Positions 46,924 to 60,222 of a stretch of DNA of 64,000 nt are shown here, piece after piece. The notes beneath the pieces are model-generated. The model did no database searches. It was not told where the DNA came from and saw nothing but the letters and a program-made list of their open reading frames with translations. The translations under genes were made by a program, and so were the position numbers. Source of the stretch: Trichuris trichiura (lineage: Eukaryota; Nematoda; Enoplea; Trichinellida; Trichuridae); contig JBAJFE010000044.1 of assembly GCA_037903355.1 (NCBI GenBank), forward strand, positions 1 through 64,000, read 5' to 3'. The stretch's first letter is position 1. Each line of letters opens with the position of its first letter.

Positions 46924-49739
46924 CTATTCTGCGTCGTAGTCTTCGTCGGAATCGGCGGCAGCTTTTGAAGAAACGTGGCGAAGGTTGATTAAAGAATGGA
47001 TTTGGGCACCGTCGGAAAAATTGGCGGTCGAGCAAGCATTCGATGCACCGTCAGCTTGTTGTTGTTGCTGTTGAAGTCTTGCGTGCTCTTGTAACCTTTG
47101 CTGGAACCAGCTTACTTGCAACTGTTCGGCGGTTGCTTGCTCAAGACGCGCCTAACATACAGCCAAATAAAGTGAAGGAAAAAAGAATAACTTACATAAA
47201 GAACGGCCAACAAATAGAACAAAATAAGCGCGCACCTTTGCGAAAAGCTCTTGTTGCGTCCTCAACAACTCGTCTTCGGGAATGCCGCATTTCTCTAAAC
47301 GAGTACTTTGCCGTTTCAACCGACGGGACGCTTCTTCGTTGCATTTGTCAAGCACCGAACGACCCGCGTCAATGTAGTCCGAGCCAAAGCCCATATTGGC
47401 AACGGCTGAAAAGGGTGCAAGCTATCAACTGCAAGACGAGGGGACGCAGTATACCGTAATTTAAAATTTAAATTCAAACATACAGTAAGAAATAAAATCT
47501 GAAAATAGAATTTGAGAGAAATACAGACAGCCACGAGACAACGAGAATGGTAATGCAAAAAAAGAACGCAATCGCGCAGACGAGATTAACCGCGAGGTTA
47601 ATGTACAACTGCTAAGCAGAGAAAATGTACCGTATGTCAGAATTTAGATTTAAAATTCAAACATACAGTTGGAAAATAAACCTGAAAATGGAATTCGAGT
47701 GAAACATGCTTAAAAGTGGGGATGAAAACGGCAAAGCAAATAAAAGAACGCCAGTAGAACTAGTATATCTCGCAGGGCAAACGAACAAGGTTAACTGAGA
47801 GCTCGACTGATAGCCGTTAAGCCGGGATAGTGTACTTGCAAAAACTACAGTATCCCAGAATTTAAAATTTAAATTCAAACATACAGTAGGAAAAGAAACC
47901 TGAAAATAGAATTTAGAAAAAATGCAAACTGCCACGACACAGTGAGAATAGTAACGCAAAAAAAGAACGCGCGCACGCAGACAAAGTTAACTGCGAGGTT
48001 AACCTACAACCTCTAAGCAGAGAAAGTGTACCGTATATCAGCGTTTAAATTTTAAATTCAAACATACAGTAGGAAAATAAACCTGAAAATGGAATTCGAG
48101 TGAAACAAGGCTACGAGTGAGTATCAAAACGGTAAAGCAAGTAAAAGAATGCCAGTACAACGACTGTATCTCTATAGTCAAATGAACAAGGTTAACCGAG
48201 AGCATAGTTGACAACTATTAAGCCGAGACGGCGAACCTGCAAAGACAACCGTATCCCAGAATTTAAATTTTAAATTCAAGCAAACAGTAAGATAATAAAC
48301 CTGAAAATAGAATTTGAGAGAAATGCAAACAGCCGTGCGACAACGAGAACGGTAACGAAAAAAAAGAACGCGCACAGAAAGACAAGATTAACCACGAAGT
48401 TAACATAGACTTACTCGACAGAAAAAGTGTACCGTATGTCAGAATTAAGATTTTAAATTCAAACATACAGTATGGAAATAAACCTGAAAATGGAATTCGA
48501 GTGAAACACGGCTACGAGTAAGTATCAAAATGATAAGTAAACAAAAGAATGCCAGTACAACGACTGTAACTCTAAAGTTAAATGAACAAGGTTAACCGGA
48601 GCTTGATTGACAACTATTAAGCCGAGACGACGTACCTGCAAAAATTACCGTTACCCAGAATCTAAAATTTAAATTCAGACACAGTAGGAAATAAAAACCT
48701 GAAAATGGAATTTGAAAGAAATACAGAAAGCCATGAGGCAACGGAATGGTAACGCAAAAAAGAACGCGCGCATGCAGACAAGATTAACCGCGAGGTTAAC
48801 ATACAACTGTTAAGCACAGAAAGTGTGTAGCTGCAATGCTACCTACTGCATGTCAAAATTTGAAATTTTAAATTCAAACATACAATAGGTAAATAAACCT
48901 GAAAATGGAATTCAAGCGAAACATGGCTACGAGTGAGGATGAAAACGGCAAAACAAATAAAAGAATTCCGGTACAACTACTGTATCTCAAAAAGCAAAAA
49001 TGAACAAGGTTAACTGAGAGCTTGATTGGCAACTATTAAGCCGAGATGGTGTACCTGCAAAAACTACCGTAGCCCAGAATTTAAATTTTAAATTCAAACA
49101 TACAGTACTACATCAAAACCTGAAAACTCAATCCGCAAAAATTAAGTCGCTCAACGCCGGAGAAAAAAGTTAGGCACTCAGAAAGTCGCTAAAAAAGGTT
49201 TGACTAGCGCCAATTCAAAGACAGCAATGCGACATTCTCGCATTGTTAAAAAGCAGTATTAAAATTTGAGACGCGTAACATTTACGGAAAACACAAATCT
49301 CTCTACCGCCTACCAACGCTTAGTGGCTGAATGTAAATTGGAGATTTAAAAATACTTAAAGATTCTATTTGGTATATAAAGTCAACAAAACTTTCAGGAA
49401 ACGAAATGGCTCAGACAATGTGCTTTTCTACTTGATAAGACGCGTCTATTTTGCATATTACAGTGACAAAGACGTAATCACGGAAACAGGATGGATATAT
49501 ATAAGAAAAATGAGCGGCTCACCTTGGAAGAGGTGCTCTTTGTTGATCGTTTTCTTCTGTTCATCCACGCAAATACGGTTCGCCTCCGTACCAACGTACT
49601 TGACGAACTGTAGACAACATTCGTGCAACATGTCGCGAAAATCACCGCTCAAACGAGCGTGCGGCAATGTATCACGAATCACCTTATTCAAAGAAGCCCG
49701 CGGAATACCGGGTTCTTCTCCCTCGTCGGCCATTCTCAA
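46924..49739 (-). CDS. DR1: DR1 / NC2-beta, TBP-binding transcriptional repressor
   Basis: The histone-fold subunit of Negative Cofactor 2, which with NC2-alpha (DRAP1) binds TBP on DNA and blocks TFIIA/TFIIB entry. Three exons (49523-49739, 47236-47405, 46924-47151) close to 204 aa (human 176). The histone fold is IPRASLNKVIRDTLP ... CCLQFVKYVGTEANRICVDE and KKTINKEHL, joined across intron 1 to NMGFGSDYIDAGRSVLD. The C-terminal part has GIPEDELLRTQQELFAKAR, then a Gln-rich segment with a run of six Gln and an acidic end (DSDEDYDAE), as in other animals. Two in-frame ATGs (49739 and 49733) could start it. Intron 1 (2.1 kb) is filled by a higher-order tandem repeat. Confidence 0.96.
47460..49115. 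repeat. Higher-order tandem array, ~400-bp composite unit, in DR1 intron 1
   Basis: A core like AAATTCAAACATACAGTAGG, followed by ...AAACCTGAAAATGGAATT, recurs at about 47471, 47656, 47871, 48055, 48272, 48456, 48671, 48870 and 49090. The spacings alternate between about 184 and 216 bases (the last pair is 199 and 220). Two related half-units therefore alternate: one continues GAGAGAAATACAGACAGCCA.. and ends near ..GTACCGTATGTCAG; the other continues CGAGTGAAAC.. and ends near ..AGCCGAGA..ACCTGCAAA. Four composite units are visible, slightly diverged. The array is almost the whole intron. Confidence 0.9.
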
Positions 49740-49979
49740 ATGGACATTCCACTTACGGTTAGCAATAACATATTGGTGTATTCGATCACGGAAAAGCTTA
49801 AAGCAAAAATGACTAATCGGCGCCTTACGGCAAAACGTATCAATAGAACGGTGGTTCGACCACAGCGGAAATCATAACAAAAAAAATACTACACGAAAAG
49901 CCCATAACGGGCTCGACGCATCTTTATTTTTCATCTCGTAATTAGCGGATACACAAAGAGCATTATAAGCTTAAGAACA

Positions 49980-52900
49980 TTACGTATCCATGTCGGCAAG
50001 TATTTTTATAAATTCAACAGCTGAACAGAATTGGGCCCACCAGTAGGCATCCTCGCCGCGCAATCGATTCCCGTAAAAACCATTCACATATTGAATGGTT
50101 GATAGGAGAGCTTCCGGGTTTGTCTTAATCACAACAAATACCAACACAGGCATAATGTCGTCGGCGCTGGGAACGTTCGAGCCGGATATGCTCAACAAAT
50201 GGAGCACAGTCTCGCAGCAGCGCCGAACGCAGTTCACTTTTTCGCGCGGAGTCTAAAAAAGTTCGCTTCATTCAAGAAGTTGCGCACAAACACTTTAACC
50301 CGCCTTTTGAACGTTAATTATTGCCAACTCGGCTTGAGCCGAAGGCCACGGACTTTCCGCGTGATACATCTGAATAATGCAAAGATAAATTTACAAAAGA
50401 AAAAACATCATAAACACTAACCGATGGTATAGCTATATTTTTGTGCCCGGGAGTGATCGTAGCGCTCAGCCTTTCTACCGTTTCGTGGAATAGTCTATTC
50501 GAAAATCGTCAAACTAATCCTATCCAAGAAAAAATAACTTCAAAACGGTTTACTTGTCCCGCATGATGTCCCCATCGCCGTTGGGATACAATGCGGAAAA
50601 GTATATACGCGTAAGTACCAATCTTTCGATACAAGCCTGCGCATAGCTTATCTGTTTGGATGTACAACCTAGGCAAAAATATGTGGCGGCTCGGCTAGGC
50701 AAAAGCGCCAAAATAGGCTATTGTCACCTTGCAACATTGGCTCCGTTTCGGCCGAACAGTATATCGTCTTTAGGAAGCGCTCGAGCAAGTCCGTCTTCTC
50801 GTCCTGCGTCTGCAACTGTTGAAATTGTTGTACAAAGGCTTTCAACTGGGAATCGCAACGCTGCTCCAAGAAAAGATGCACGCAAAGTTCAAGAACCGAC
50901 CGTACCGCCAGTCTTTGTTCCCTGTAAACGCGAACCATCGACTAATGCCATTATCCAACCGGCAGCTAGCTGTACCTTTGTACGCGACCAAGCATGCGTT
51001 GGAGCAAAGACCTTTGCTGTAGCAATGTCAGCTTGGACTGTTGAAGATAGGCGGCGTAGGCGGAACGACGACATCGCTCGTCGTGCATTGTTTTCAACAG
51101 TTTTCGTATGCTAAAATCGACTTAACGCAAAAGCCCGTATAGGACCGTGCGGCGGCTATACTGACCCCCTCGCGTCAAACATAGTCACCAAACGCATCAG
51201 ATCTTCCAGCTGAACCGAAAGCGACTTTGCTTCGGTAACTACCGTGTCGGCAAGCATCGTTCTTAAAAATTGCAGCAACTCTTCGCCTTCCTTCAATTCC
51301 TTCGACAGACTAGGCGGGAAAATAATCATTCAAACGACGGAAAAGAGCAGCGAAGTAAATGCGCCTGCATTTTCTTTATGCATACTGTAACTACGTGACG
51401 CCCGCTTGGCCAGGCGTAGCCATTGCTCGAAGAACGAAGCGAAGCAGAGAATTGCTAGTCGAAAGGCAACTTTTATAAAACCATTCGCCCGTCAACTAAT
51501 GCCAGTGAACGGACGCTATCGCTGTTGCTCTGTTTGATCAGCGATTGCAAGCACGCGAACGCAAACGTAATCATTACTTCGTCACCGCATTCTGGCAGCT
51601 TGTCGCAGTTTTTTAAACTTCATGTCGAATGCGTGCAACGTTTCAACATAGGTTACGAAAATGAGCATACGGAGAAATTATAAAGAAATATATCGCGCGC
51701 CGCGTCAAAACGATGTAAAGGCATTTACGCTTGCATCAGCTTTACATGTCAAGTTGACATTTAAAGATGAAGTAACCACTGAACAACGCGCGGGCGTATA
51801 TTTTGCAACTATGCCAATAAAACAGCGTTGAAGGTGTTCTCACTCGATCGCGCATTAATTCGATGAAGTCAACAAATAAGATCGAAGAAATGACCAACTA
51901 ATCAACGGTCCCATTATTGCATTTAGTTCGCTGTTAAAAACGACTCTGAAAGACGGAATTAAGTTACGCCAAAAAAAATGCCGTACACGTTTTTGAAAAG
52001 ACGGCAAACACATAATGTACCATTGCAGAAGAAAAGATATTTGAACTGATTGTTGTCATTTCACCAGCTACGGACTCGCCTCATTTTCTCTCTGCTACTT
52101 AAATGGCAGACGGGAGATCCCGCCGCTACTGTCAGCATGGAACGACGGATGGCCGAGACTAACTATGAATTCCTTCACGAAGGATATTCAAGGCAAACTT
52201 TGAAATTAGATGCTTAAAAACGTAAACAACCTCTCAAGATGATAAGCATCAATACAGAGACTAATTTAAATGTATAAAAATGAATAAAGCAGCGTCCGGA
52301 CGCTTCCTCGATAGCTACGCGTCGACTATAAATAATTTACATAATTGAAGAATAAGTGCAGTTCCAAAATGCTATCATAGATGCCATAGTGGCTCGGCGT
52401 TAGCTCAAAACTTGTTGGTTTCCACAGCCGCGGCATTCAACGCGTCAAAGCGTATGCAGCAGATTATTGAATGCAGTGAGATAAACAACATTATTCCAAC
52501 CGGACTTCGCGAGTACATTTGACAAAAAAGGCGTCAACCTGTTTGAACACGCAATTTTGCCAACTTTCGGCGGCATCGCGCTGGATAGTAATAATCATAA
52601 CTAAATTGGTCACCCAAAGTAGCTCAATGAAGCAAACGTTAACAATTTGTTCTGCCAGCTCAGCCAATGAACTAATCAAAAATAGGGAAAGAAAAATCGA
52701 CAAAACGCGTCAGCGTCTTCCTGCTTGCCAGCTAGCTTAAGTTAGCTTCGGCTAATCAGGCTTATTGTCTCGCTTAATTTGCATATGCGGCGCGGACTCC
52801 AAGCGCATGCCTGACGCCAATTTTTGAACTGGGCAAAAAGTACTTAATTACCATTAGCGTACGGTAGAAAACTTAATTATCACTTACGTCAACTTCAAAG

Positions 52901-55900
52901 TAGCAGCTAAGGCTAAAAGTATGCTTAATAATAAGCAGTTTAAACTCTCCCTCTGTCTCCCACTCAGTTTATGTGACGTCACGCAAGCAACATTTTACGG
53001 AAGCAGTCTACGGAGAAGCAAGCACCAATCAACGATGACTTGGTTAGCCGCGGCGCTTATTGTTTTTGCTTTATGTCGTTCGTTGGAAGGAACAAAATGT
53101 TGCGCGCCTGCCGACTGCGTCACGTCAAATACGACGGAAACATCGTCGACGTCAGGCCAACAATGTGAATGCACAGCAACCGTCGACGACGCGGCAAGCT
53201 GCCCGGCTGGTCTGCTTGAATATTCGGGCAACTCAACTCAAACAAAACCCAAAGAAGCAGCGGCAATGCCGGAGAAAAAGAAGATGTACATTCGTCTGCC
53301 TTTGTCAAAATGCTAACATTATTTTTAAAAAAATTTAAATAAAGAATAAATATACAGCGCTATTTGAACTTTCTTGTTTTTTTTCTGCTTACCTCAGTCT
53401 GGATAAAGTGACCGGCAACGAGTCGACGTCAACACTGCTGAGCAGCAGGCGCAGTTTACGTTTTGCGTCGCCAAATGCTTGGCACTGGGTTACATTAGTG
53501 CCGTCAAAGTACGGCATTGGATTATCGTTGGACGACGACCGCTCGGCCAGTGTAGCTTCGCTCATTTTGACTATTGGAGGGTCGCCACCGCAAGGAGCAA
53601 TTAGATCATAGCTTCCGTTACCAACTGTTCTCATAGCGCGATACTTTTCCAATATTTGATCGCCGGTATCCATGTCGACGTCCTCAATAGGCGCCGTCGA
53701 AACTGCGGGACTTTGATGGCTAACTGTTGAGCGCATCGGCAGAACTTTTCCTTCAAAAAAGTATATATGCATATAGCTATTGGAAGAGTCGGCATGCAGC
53801 GATGAGCTACCTCGAAGGGCTCTAAACTTCAAACTTTTAAGCAACCCATCGCGAGGGCTCTCGTACGGTGGTGACAACGAAAACGACGGAGCTTTCATGC
53901 TAATCACTCTGCTAACATGTGGAGTCAATTTGCGAGCCATTGCTGCCGCAAAGTTTGCGGAGCGATGACGAGAATTCGAAGGTTGCAACATCAGCGAAAG
54001 CTCTTCGCGCTCTTCCAAAACATGGAAACTGACCGTCGAAGCTTCAGTAGATGCGGCAGCAGCAGCAGTTGGTGTAACAGAAGCAGACGATAATGAAGGA
54101 GAAAGGTAGGAGCGAAAAGAGGACGGCAACTGAGACAACGATGACGTCGTCTGATTTCTGTCCTTCCAAGAAGATGAGCCGCCAACAAGATTGTCATTTC
54201 CCAGCAATGACCCGTCGTCGGGAACTTCGGAATGAAAAGAACTACCGCTCGATTGGCGTTGCATTGGCTTTTTGCGCCTTTCCCATGCCGCGGTCGTTTC
54301 CGGTTGGTATCCCTCCTCGGAATTGGGTTGAATGGAAGAACACGGAGCCTGGCAGCCGCTGACCGACGGGAAAACATCGTTTTCAAATTCCTTAAAAGCA
54401 AAAATGTCACAAAACCATCCTAAAAGTATTTTGCATAAGAAAAAGTTGACTGAAAACATAAACATGCATCCACCTTTGGGATATCGACTAACAGTAAGAC
54501 ATGTTGACGCGTTGCTCGCAAGCGAGGAAAAGTTATTCTATAATCGTCGCGGTTTGACCTATTGAGAGCCATGTAGACGAAAAGAGCAAAGCTGACGTAA
54601 TTTCTGAGCGTAAGCGCACGCCGGCTGCGCAGCGCTAATCAAATCTAGGCGAGAGCTAAGTGAAGGAAGCATTTTGAATACTTTTTCTCTGCTCATTTAA
54701 ATTCGTGAAAATGACAGCACCCGAAAAGTGTCAATTACAATTAACATTGATACGAGCGTTTCGCAACGACCATTTTGCGCTTTAAGCTTACGCGCAACGC
54801 AATTAAGCGGCTAACAGTACGAAAACGGATTAGACATCTGCTACGTCATCAATCAGCCTGCAAATAAGCAAGCGCATCAACAAAGTGCAAAGCTTTTTCT
54901 AACCGGACAAAACGGCTATTCGAAAAGGCGTCTGAAAAGTCGCATTAATCAATTCAAAATAGTAAAAAAAAGCAACAAACACGAACAGGCCGACGCCCAC
55001 GATTGACGCTGACATTTGAATTGAGAAAAAAAAGGTACCTGACTACTATTAACGTAGTGTAGTTATTTTTCAAATCAAAACTTAGCAATTCAAAATGAAT
55101 ACGAACGCGTATTAACAATTGTTTTAACAATGTTTTCAACTTTAAGGTTGTTAGCAACATTAGCTCGCTAAAGCTTTGCCATGCGAATGAGCGTCTGCTC
55201 GCATGATCGATGGGAACAATTCTGAAAGCCGCGCTAACGATATTCAAATTGAACGCCCTATATAAAGGGAGCAAGTTTCGCGGTTACGCAACAAGTTCGC
55301 AAAGGCGGTTGCGTAAATGAGTAAACAAGAGTCGGCAGCACGAGTTGTTGCTACTTTCGGTAGCTAATTTGCATAAAAAGGCAGACAATTCCTAAAAAAA
55401 GGCAAAGACCTAAAGACAACCAACCTGCAGACGTTCGTCTTGACGAATTCCGGGCTCGTTTTCCGAGTCCGAAGCGCCAGCGTCGACTGACCAGGTGTCG
55501 CTACGATCGCACAGGGACGATTGATCGCTTGGCGGCACTTTGGAAGAAGTGGTCGCCTTCATTGGGACCAAATCGAAGCGAGGCATAATGGGCGTCTGAC
55601 AGGGTACCAAATCGGGCAAAAGACCGGACTGACTTCCATTGATCACAATTGCGCTGGGCGTTTCGCCGCCCATTTCCGAATCGCTGGCCAGCACGTCCGT
55701 TGACCAACTGTCGCTGACCATTGAATGGGTCTCGTCACCTAAAAAGGAGTCAACTCAAAAAAAAACAATAATTAAAAGCATTTTTTTGGAAAAAGAATAT
55801 TTTTTCTCTACGGACAAGCGCTTGGAAGAAATTAAAATCTAAAAAACAAAAAACATCCCCGCTTCGGCTAATCACTCACTGATAAAGGAACTAATTTGAG

Positions 55901-58900
55901 TCGGCAGTCTATTCAAAAATGCGTTCACTTGGCAAAATGCCAAAAAGATGTTTGACAATTGTTGTCAACTTAAATGCGCAGCCAAATCATTCATCTGAAC
56001 GCTGAATCAATTTGTACACACCACCGTGACGTGAACATCTGCTGAATGAGTGTACAAAGACGATTTTTATGATTCACGCTACCGCGTTGCAAAAAATTGA
56101 TAAGCGAATTGGCAAAAACTTTTTTTGAATATTTAACTTGCCACAGCTGACCACCTGAGCTCATTCGTAGCCATCTCACGCGCCAATACGTGTGAGAAGC
56201 AACTCGCGTGCTACGGAGAGCGGAAAAAAGAGTTTGCAAAATATGCGAACCGCAAACGTAGTGTGTCCTCATTCGAAGCTACTCGTCAATTGGATTTTGT
56301 TTTGTCATTCAGGGCGCCGCCAGTCGACTCATTCATCAGACAATTCGTCTCTCTTTTCACGCATAGGGTCAGTAATCTCAAAGGTCATCGTTCCATGGCG
56401 CAAAAACTGCGCACACAAAACAATGGCTAACAATTGCGAGAAGGCGGCTTCTTTTGAAGTTGGCTACCCGCTTATGGCCGCCCAAGGGAATATGTAAAAT
56501 CATTGGCTGACAATTACAATTTGAATGAGGTTACCGCGAGACAAATAAAAATAATAAACGTACGGTGAAACTCTCTTGTAGGTCTAGGTATACCAAACTT
56601 TCCAAAGCGTTCTTCCATAGCGGCTTCCTTTATAGCCGGGATGACCAACGAACCGGAGCTCACTTTGGGTCGAGCACTATTGCCACTTGTGCTTTGGCTG
56701 CTCAACTCGTAGGCGTTATCTTAAGGAGATAAGCTCTCAAGAGACGCCAAGTTGATTTTAAAAAAAAATTACCATTCGGGTCAAGGGGGACCGACGAGGG
56801 CGTATCTCGACCAGATATACTAGGCGATCCCCGACCGCTAACGTTAGCCGAAATAGGGACGACGTCAACGTCGGAAAAGTTATCATTTAGAGCGGACATG
56901 TCGGCATTGGTCATTTGTTCAACGCTGGACGTCATGGAAGCTTGCTCGTCGCTGACAGCTTCGTCAAAATGGTCGCTACTAGCACCCATCGACTCAGCGT
57001 CCGCATTCAAAAGGAAACGAGTTCTTTTCGCGCTGCAGACCATATTTTCTTCTCGACGATATTTCTCCTGACGAACCATTGACAAAACTTTATCCTCTGC
57101 CAAAAGACCAATCGGTTCGGGTGAACTGCTTATAGGTATAAGTAGTACGGTCGGGGCGTCGGTCGAGGCGGAATTCGAACTGTCCGACTCGGAAGGACTC
57201 TTCATCAGCGATATACCAATGTTCTTTGGTAACTTAATGTACGAGCGACTACGCGAAGGGGTCGGCTCCCCGTCAACGCTGCACGTCTGTTGAGGACTTG
57301 TGCAAAACCGTGTAGGCAAAGTGCTCACCAACTGCTTCATCTCATTCCAAACCGTTTCAACTTCCGGCGGTGGTGACGCTGACGATTCGCAAACTCGTCT
57401 AATTAAGTTCAACTTAAAAAAAGGCACTGCGGCTAACCTGACGATCACAAAACTACAGTAAGCGCTTACCAACTTGTCCAGCTCTTCGATGGTCATTGCC
57501 GATAGATGTCTGGTCAACTTACCGTCCAACTGATATATGTCTTCCAAGCCGGTAAGATTACCCGACGAATTGCAAAGAATTGAATAAACTATACTGGACA
57601 CTGGATCGGCTTCGAACTGACCGTACAATTCGACCAATTTTGGGTCGGTGCTATCCCATTGGCTGACAGCCAACGTTTGCAATATTTGGCCAATTTGAAT
57701 GAGATTGAAGCGCGCAACATTGCCGATCGTTGTATCGGAAAGAATTCCAAACGCTTCCGGAGTGGCAATGGCGGGACAAAGAAAATAGGTGAACACCAGT
57801 TCGGTGCATACGAGGTCACAATCGGACGGAGGCAACTTTGCCGCGTAACGAAGCATACCGTGCAACTGGCGCAGCAGCCAGGCCAAAGATGGAGGAAAGC
57901 AGTGCAAACTGGCCTTGATCGACTGGACGAACTGTTGAGTACTGCTCACCAGCTGTTGGATGATTGTCTTGCGATATTTTGCCACGTTTTCCTTGTATTG
58001 GGCGCTTCCTGAAACAAAGTCATCCGAAATTCCAATTAAAAACGCATCTTTCATCTCGGGACGACAAACTATCGCATTATTTGCGTCACAAGCATTTTTG
58101 GAACAAAAATAAAAAAGAGGGCGCTCTCACGTATATGAAAATTATATATGCGCAACGACAGAAGGTCCTATAACGAAAGATAACGATGTTTGAAAAATGT
58201 GATTAGCAGGCTGACTTGAGTACGGTAGGTAATTCAAACTTTTGAATGTTCTCAAAAATTAGCATAACCTCATGAAGAAGCGAAGAAAGGACATTTCGCT
58301 ACGCGAGTCTGACTAATAAAAGTAAATTAAATAAAAAACGGAATTTTACAAAGAAGCGAGAGCACTTGCATACGTAGTTGATTTATTATAAATGCAATAA
58401 TGACTTAAGAATTCTTTTGCATTAGCAAAGATTGAAAGATTCCTAAAATACTTATGAAAAAGAGTGCTTATACGAAAGTGTTATCTCTTAGTTTTAATGA
58501 AGAATTCTGCCGAAACCCTAATGCTGCTGCTTGTTTTGAAGAGTTTGTTTGTCGTGTGGAATTCATGAAAGCGAAAACGATACTAAACAAACAGGAACCG
58601 TGTTAAGCACACAAAATTCAAGCGTTGTGTAAATGAAACATTTCGGTTTGTTTGCAAAGGAAAAGGGAAACTACCGGCAAACAGGAAAGTCGATTAATGA
58701 AAACTGAATGTGCTACGTACCTTCGGCGCCGTAATAGGCCAATTTTTCCGAAGCCGACAAGCGCATAGCCGCCCTGTCAGGATCGAGATCCAAAAAGAGC
58801 TCATTTTCGCTGATCAAACGTAAAACGGGTGCGTGCAAGGCGGAAGTTAAAAACAACTTGACCGAGAACAAACTTTCGATCAGCAAACGGTAGAGCTTAC

Positions 58901-59504
58901 AGAAACTGCCGCGACCCTTTCGCAATGTACGACGCAGATCCAACTGGCTGTTGGATACTAGCTGTAAGCGCATAAGGCATGAAAGAGCTTCGACTAGGCA
59001 CTTTTCGTCCCCAAGAAATTGGCAACAACCAAAAGCACCAGAAAAAAAGATACGACACGCCTCATCGCTGCTACTGTACGGTGGGTCCAACGTGTCGGCC
59101 AAATGAAGAATATTCGCCACCAGTCGGCTATTGTTAAGCAAAAGGCGTAGCAATTCTGTCAATGTAGCCGTGTAACTTGGTAAAACCGATATGGCGTCTC
59201 GAAAAGTCGCATTTTCGTAATAGGACAGCTGCGCGCAACAGTTCTGCAAACTACCATCTACGTGCAACTGCACAAGACGAGATAACGTCTCGTGTTGATG
59301 ACTTTGAATCCAGCAAGCCTAACAACAACTACACTTCCACGGCAACAAGCCAAAATTGACAAAAAAATTTACCTTGACAAGTCCAACCGTTCCTTCTTCG
59401 ACATCGTTATTTAGAAGCAAAATCTGCTCGAGCTCCGACGTCACCAGCAACTTTTCATCGCGTAGACGATAGCAAAGATTCAACAGATCGTCTCGAAAAG
59501 GCAT
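49980..59504 (-). CDS. GAPVD1: RME-6 / GAPVD1, RasGAP and VPS9-domain Rab5 activator
   Basis: RME-6 in C. elegans (GAPVD1/GAPex-5 in mammals) binds clathrin-coated pits and activates Rab5 in endocytosis. Confident exons: 59373-59504, 58721-59318, 57470-58008, 56773-57412, 56564-56719, 55425-55738, 53393-54390, and the last one 49980-50252. Further exons lie at about 51.2-51.3, 51.0-51.13, 50.79-50.93, 50.54-50.64, 50.43-50.50 and 50.3-50.37 kb; others between 51.4 and 53.4 kb are unresolved. The RasGAP-like domain shows ELVFTYFLCPAIATPEAFGI. A long Ser-rich middle has DETHSMVSDSWSTDVLASDS. The C-terminal VPS9 domain shows SADDIMPVLVFVVIKTNP and LLSTIQYVNGFYG, ending WWAQFCSAVEFIK. The 57-bp intron 57413-57469 keeps the frame if retained. 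Confidence 0.93.
53035..53316 (+). CDS. Small Cys-rich secreted protein nested in a RME-6 intron
   Basis: A 93-codon ATG frame on the strand opposite RME-6, wholly inside the intron downstream of the 53393-54390 exon. The first 19 residues (MTWLAAALIVFALCRSLEG) form a good signal peptide. The mature part has seven cysteines (22, 23, 28, 44, 46, 56, 93), two N-glycosylation sequons (NTT, NST), a Thr/Ser-rich middle, and a Lys-rich tail ending KC. A polyadenylation signal AATAAA lies at 53338-53343, 22 bases after the stop. No family recognised. An in-frame ATG at 52921 would lengthen it but would bury the signal peptide. The odd cysteine count would allow a dimer or a missed residue. Confidence 0.55.
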   Translation: MTWLAAALIVFALCRSLEGTKCCAPADCVTSNTTETSSTSGQQCECTATVDDAASCPAGLLEYSGNSTQTKPKEAAAMPEKKKMYIRLPLSKC

Positions 59505-60010
59505 AACTTATTCGAACGACGAGACGGCGTTAACTCATCTCGTCAATAGTTAACAAATAATATAAAGTACAGTAAGGAAGTAATAAAGTATGAAGACAAC
59601 TAGTAAACAATAATTGCTTCCCACATAACGCATTTTCTACTTGCGTTATACGTATAGAATTGCGATGCTGATTAAATAATAGATTTCTTTATTGGTCGTA
59701 GTGTAATTAGCATAGCTGCTGAAACATTTTTTTCGCCTTAGAAAGCAAAATGTATTTCTAAATCGCAGCTGTATGACTAAGCATAATTGTTTCGTTGTTC
59801 AACCAACACGCCAGCATACCAATGAAATTCTCTGCATGGCAATTTTCCATGAACCACAGCGGTTTGTCTGCTAATATTCCCAAAGGTCATATTTTAAGCA
59901 TAACACCCATGCTGTACCTAAGCCTAAATCAAAGTATAACTTTTACTTGAAGTGGCTTATATGATTTTTAAAATCTTTCGCCAGCCAGAACAGGTTAGCT
60001 TAAATCATAC
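59505..60010. other. Spacer upstream of RME-6 and left flank of the retrotransposon
   Basis: AT-rich, no open frame of note. It should contain the RME-6 promoter. The five bases CATAC at 60006-60010 directly precede the LTR and would be the target-site duplication if repeated after the 3' LTR, which is outside the window. Confidence 0.5.
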
Positions 60011-60182
60011 TGTAACGGTAGAGATAAGCAGGTACAACGGAATGCAGGTACGAGGGGTACAGTAGACACACGTCAGAGAAAGAGTAGTGAGTAGTAGGCT
60101 TCGGTACCGTCAGCGTTATTTTGTGTGCGTCCGGCGTGGTACGGTGAATAAAAGGTTTGAAGACACTCGGTGGTCTGTTACA
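60011..60182 (+). repeat. 5' long terminal repeat, 172 bp
   Basis: It begins TGTAAC and ends GTTACA, a perfect 6-bp inverted terminal repeat with the usual TG..CA. AATAAA lies at about 60147. The length is short for the group. Its end was set by the inverted termini and the primer-binding-like sequence 3 bases later; the second LTR is not available to confirm it. Confidence 0.8.
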
Positions 60183-60222
60183 TATTTGGCGACCGCGGCT
60201 ATTTCGTTCCAAAGACTCCTAA

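Noticed and set aside
47460..49115. CRISPR-like regular spacing
   Set aside because: The units are long (184/216 bp), diverged and intronic in a eukaryotic gene. There are no short identical repeats with unique spacers.
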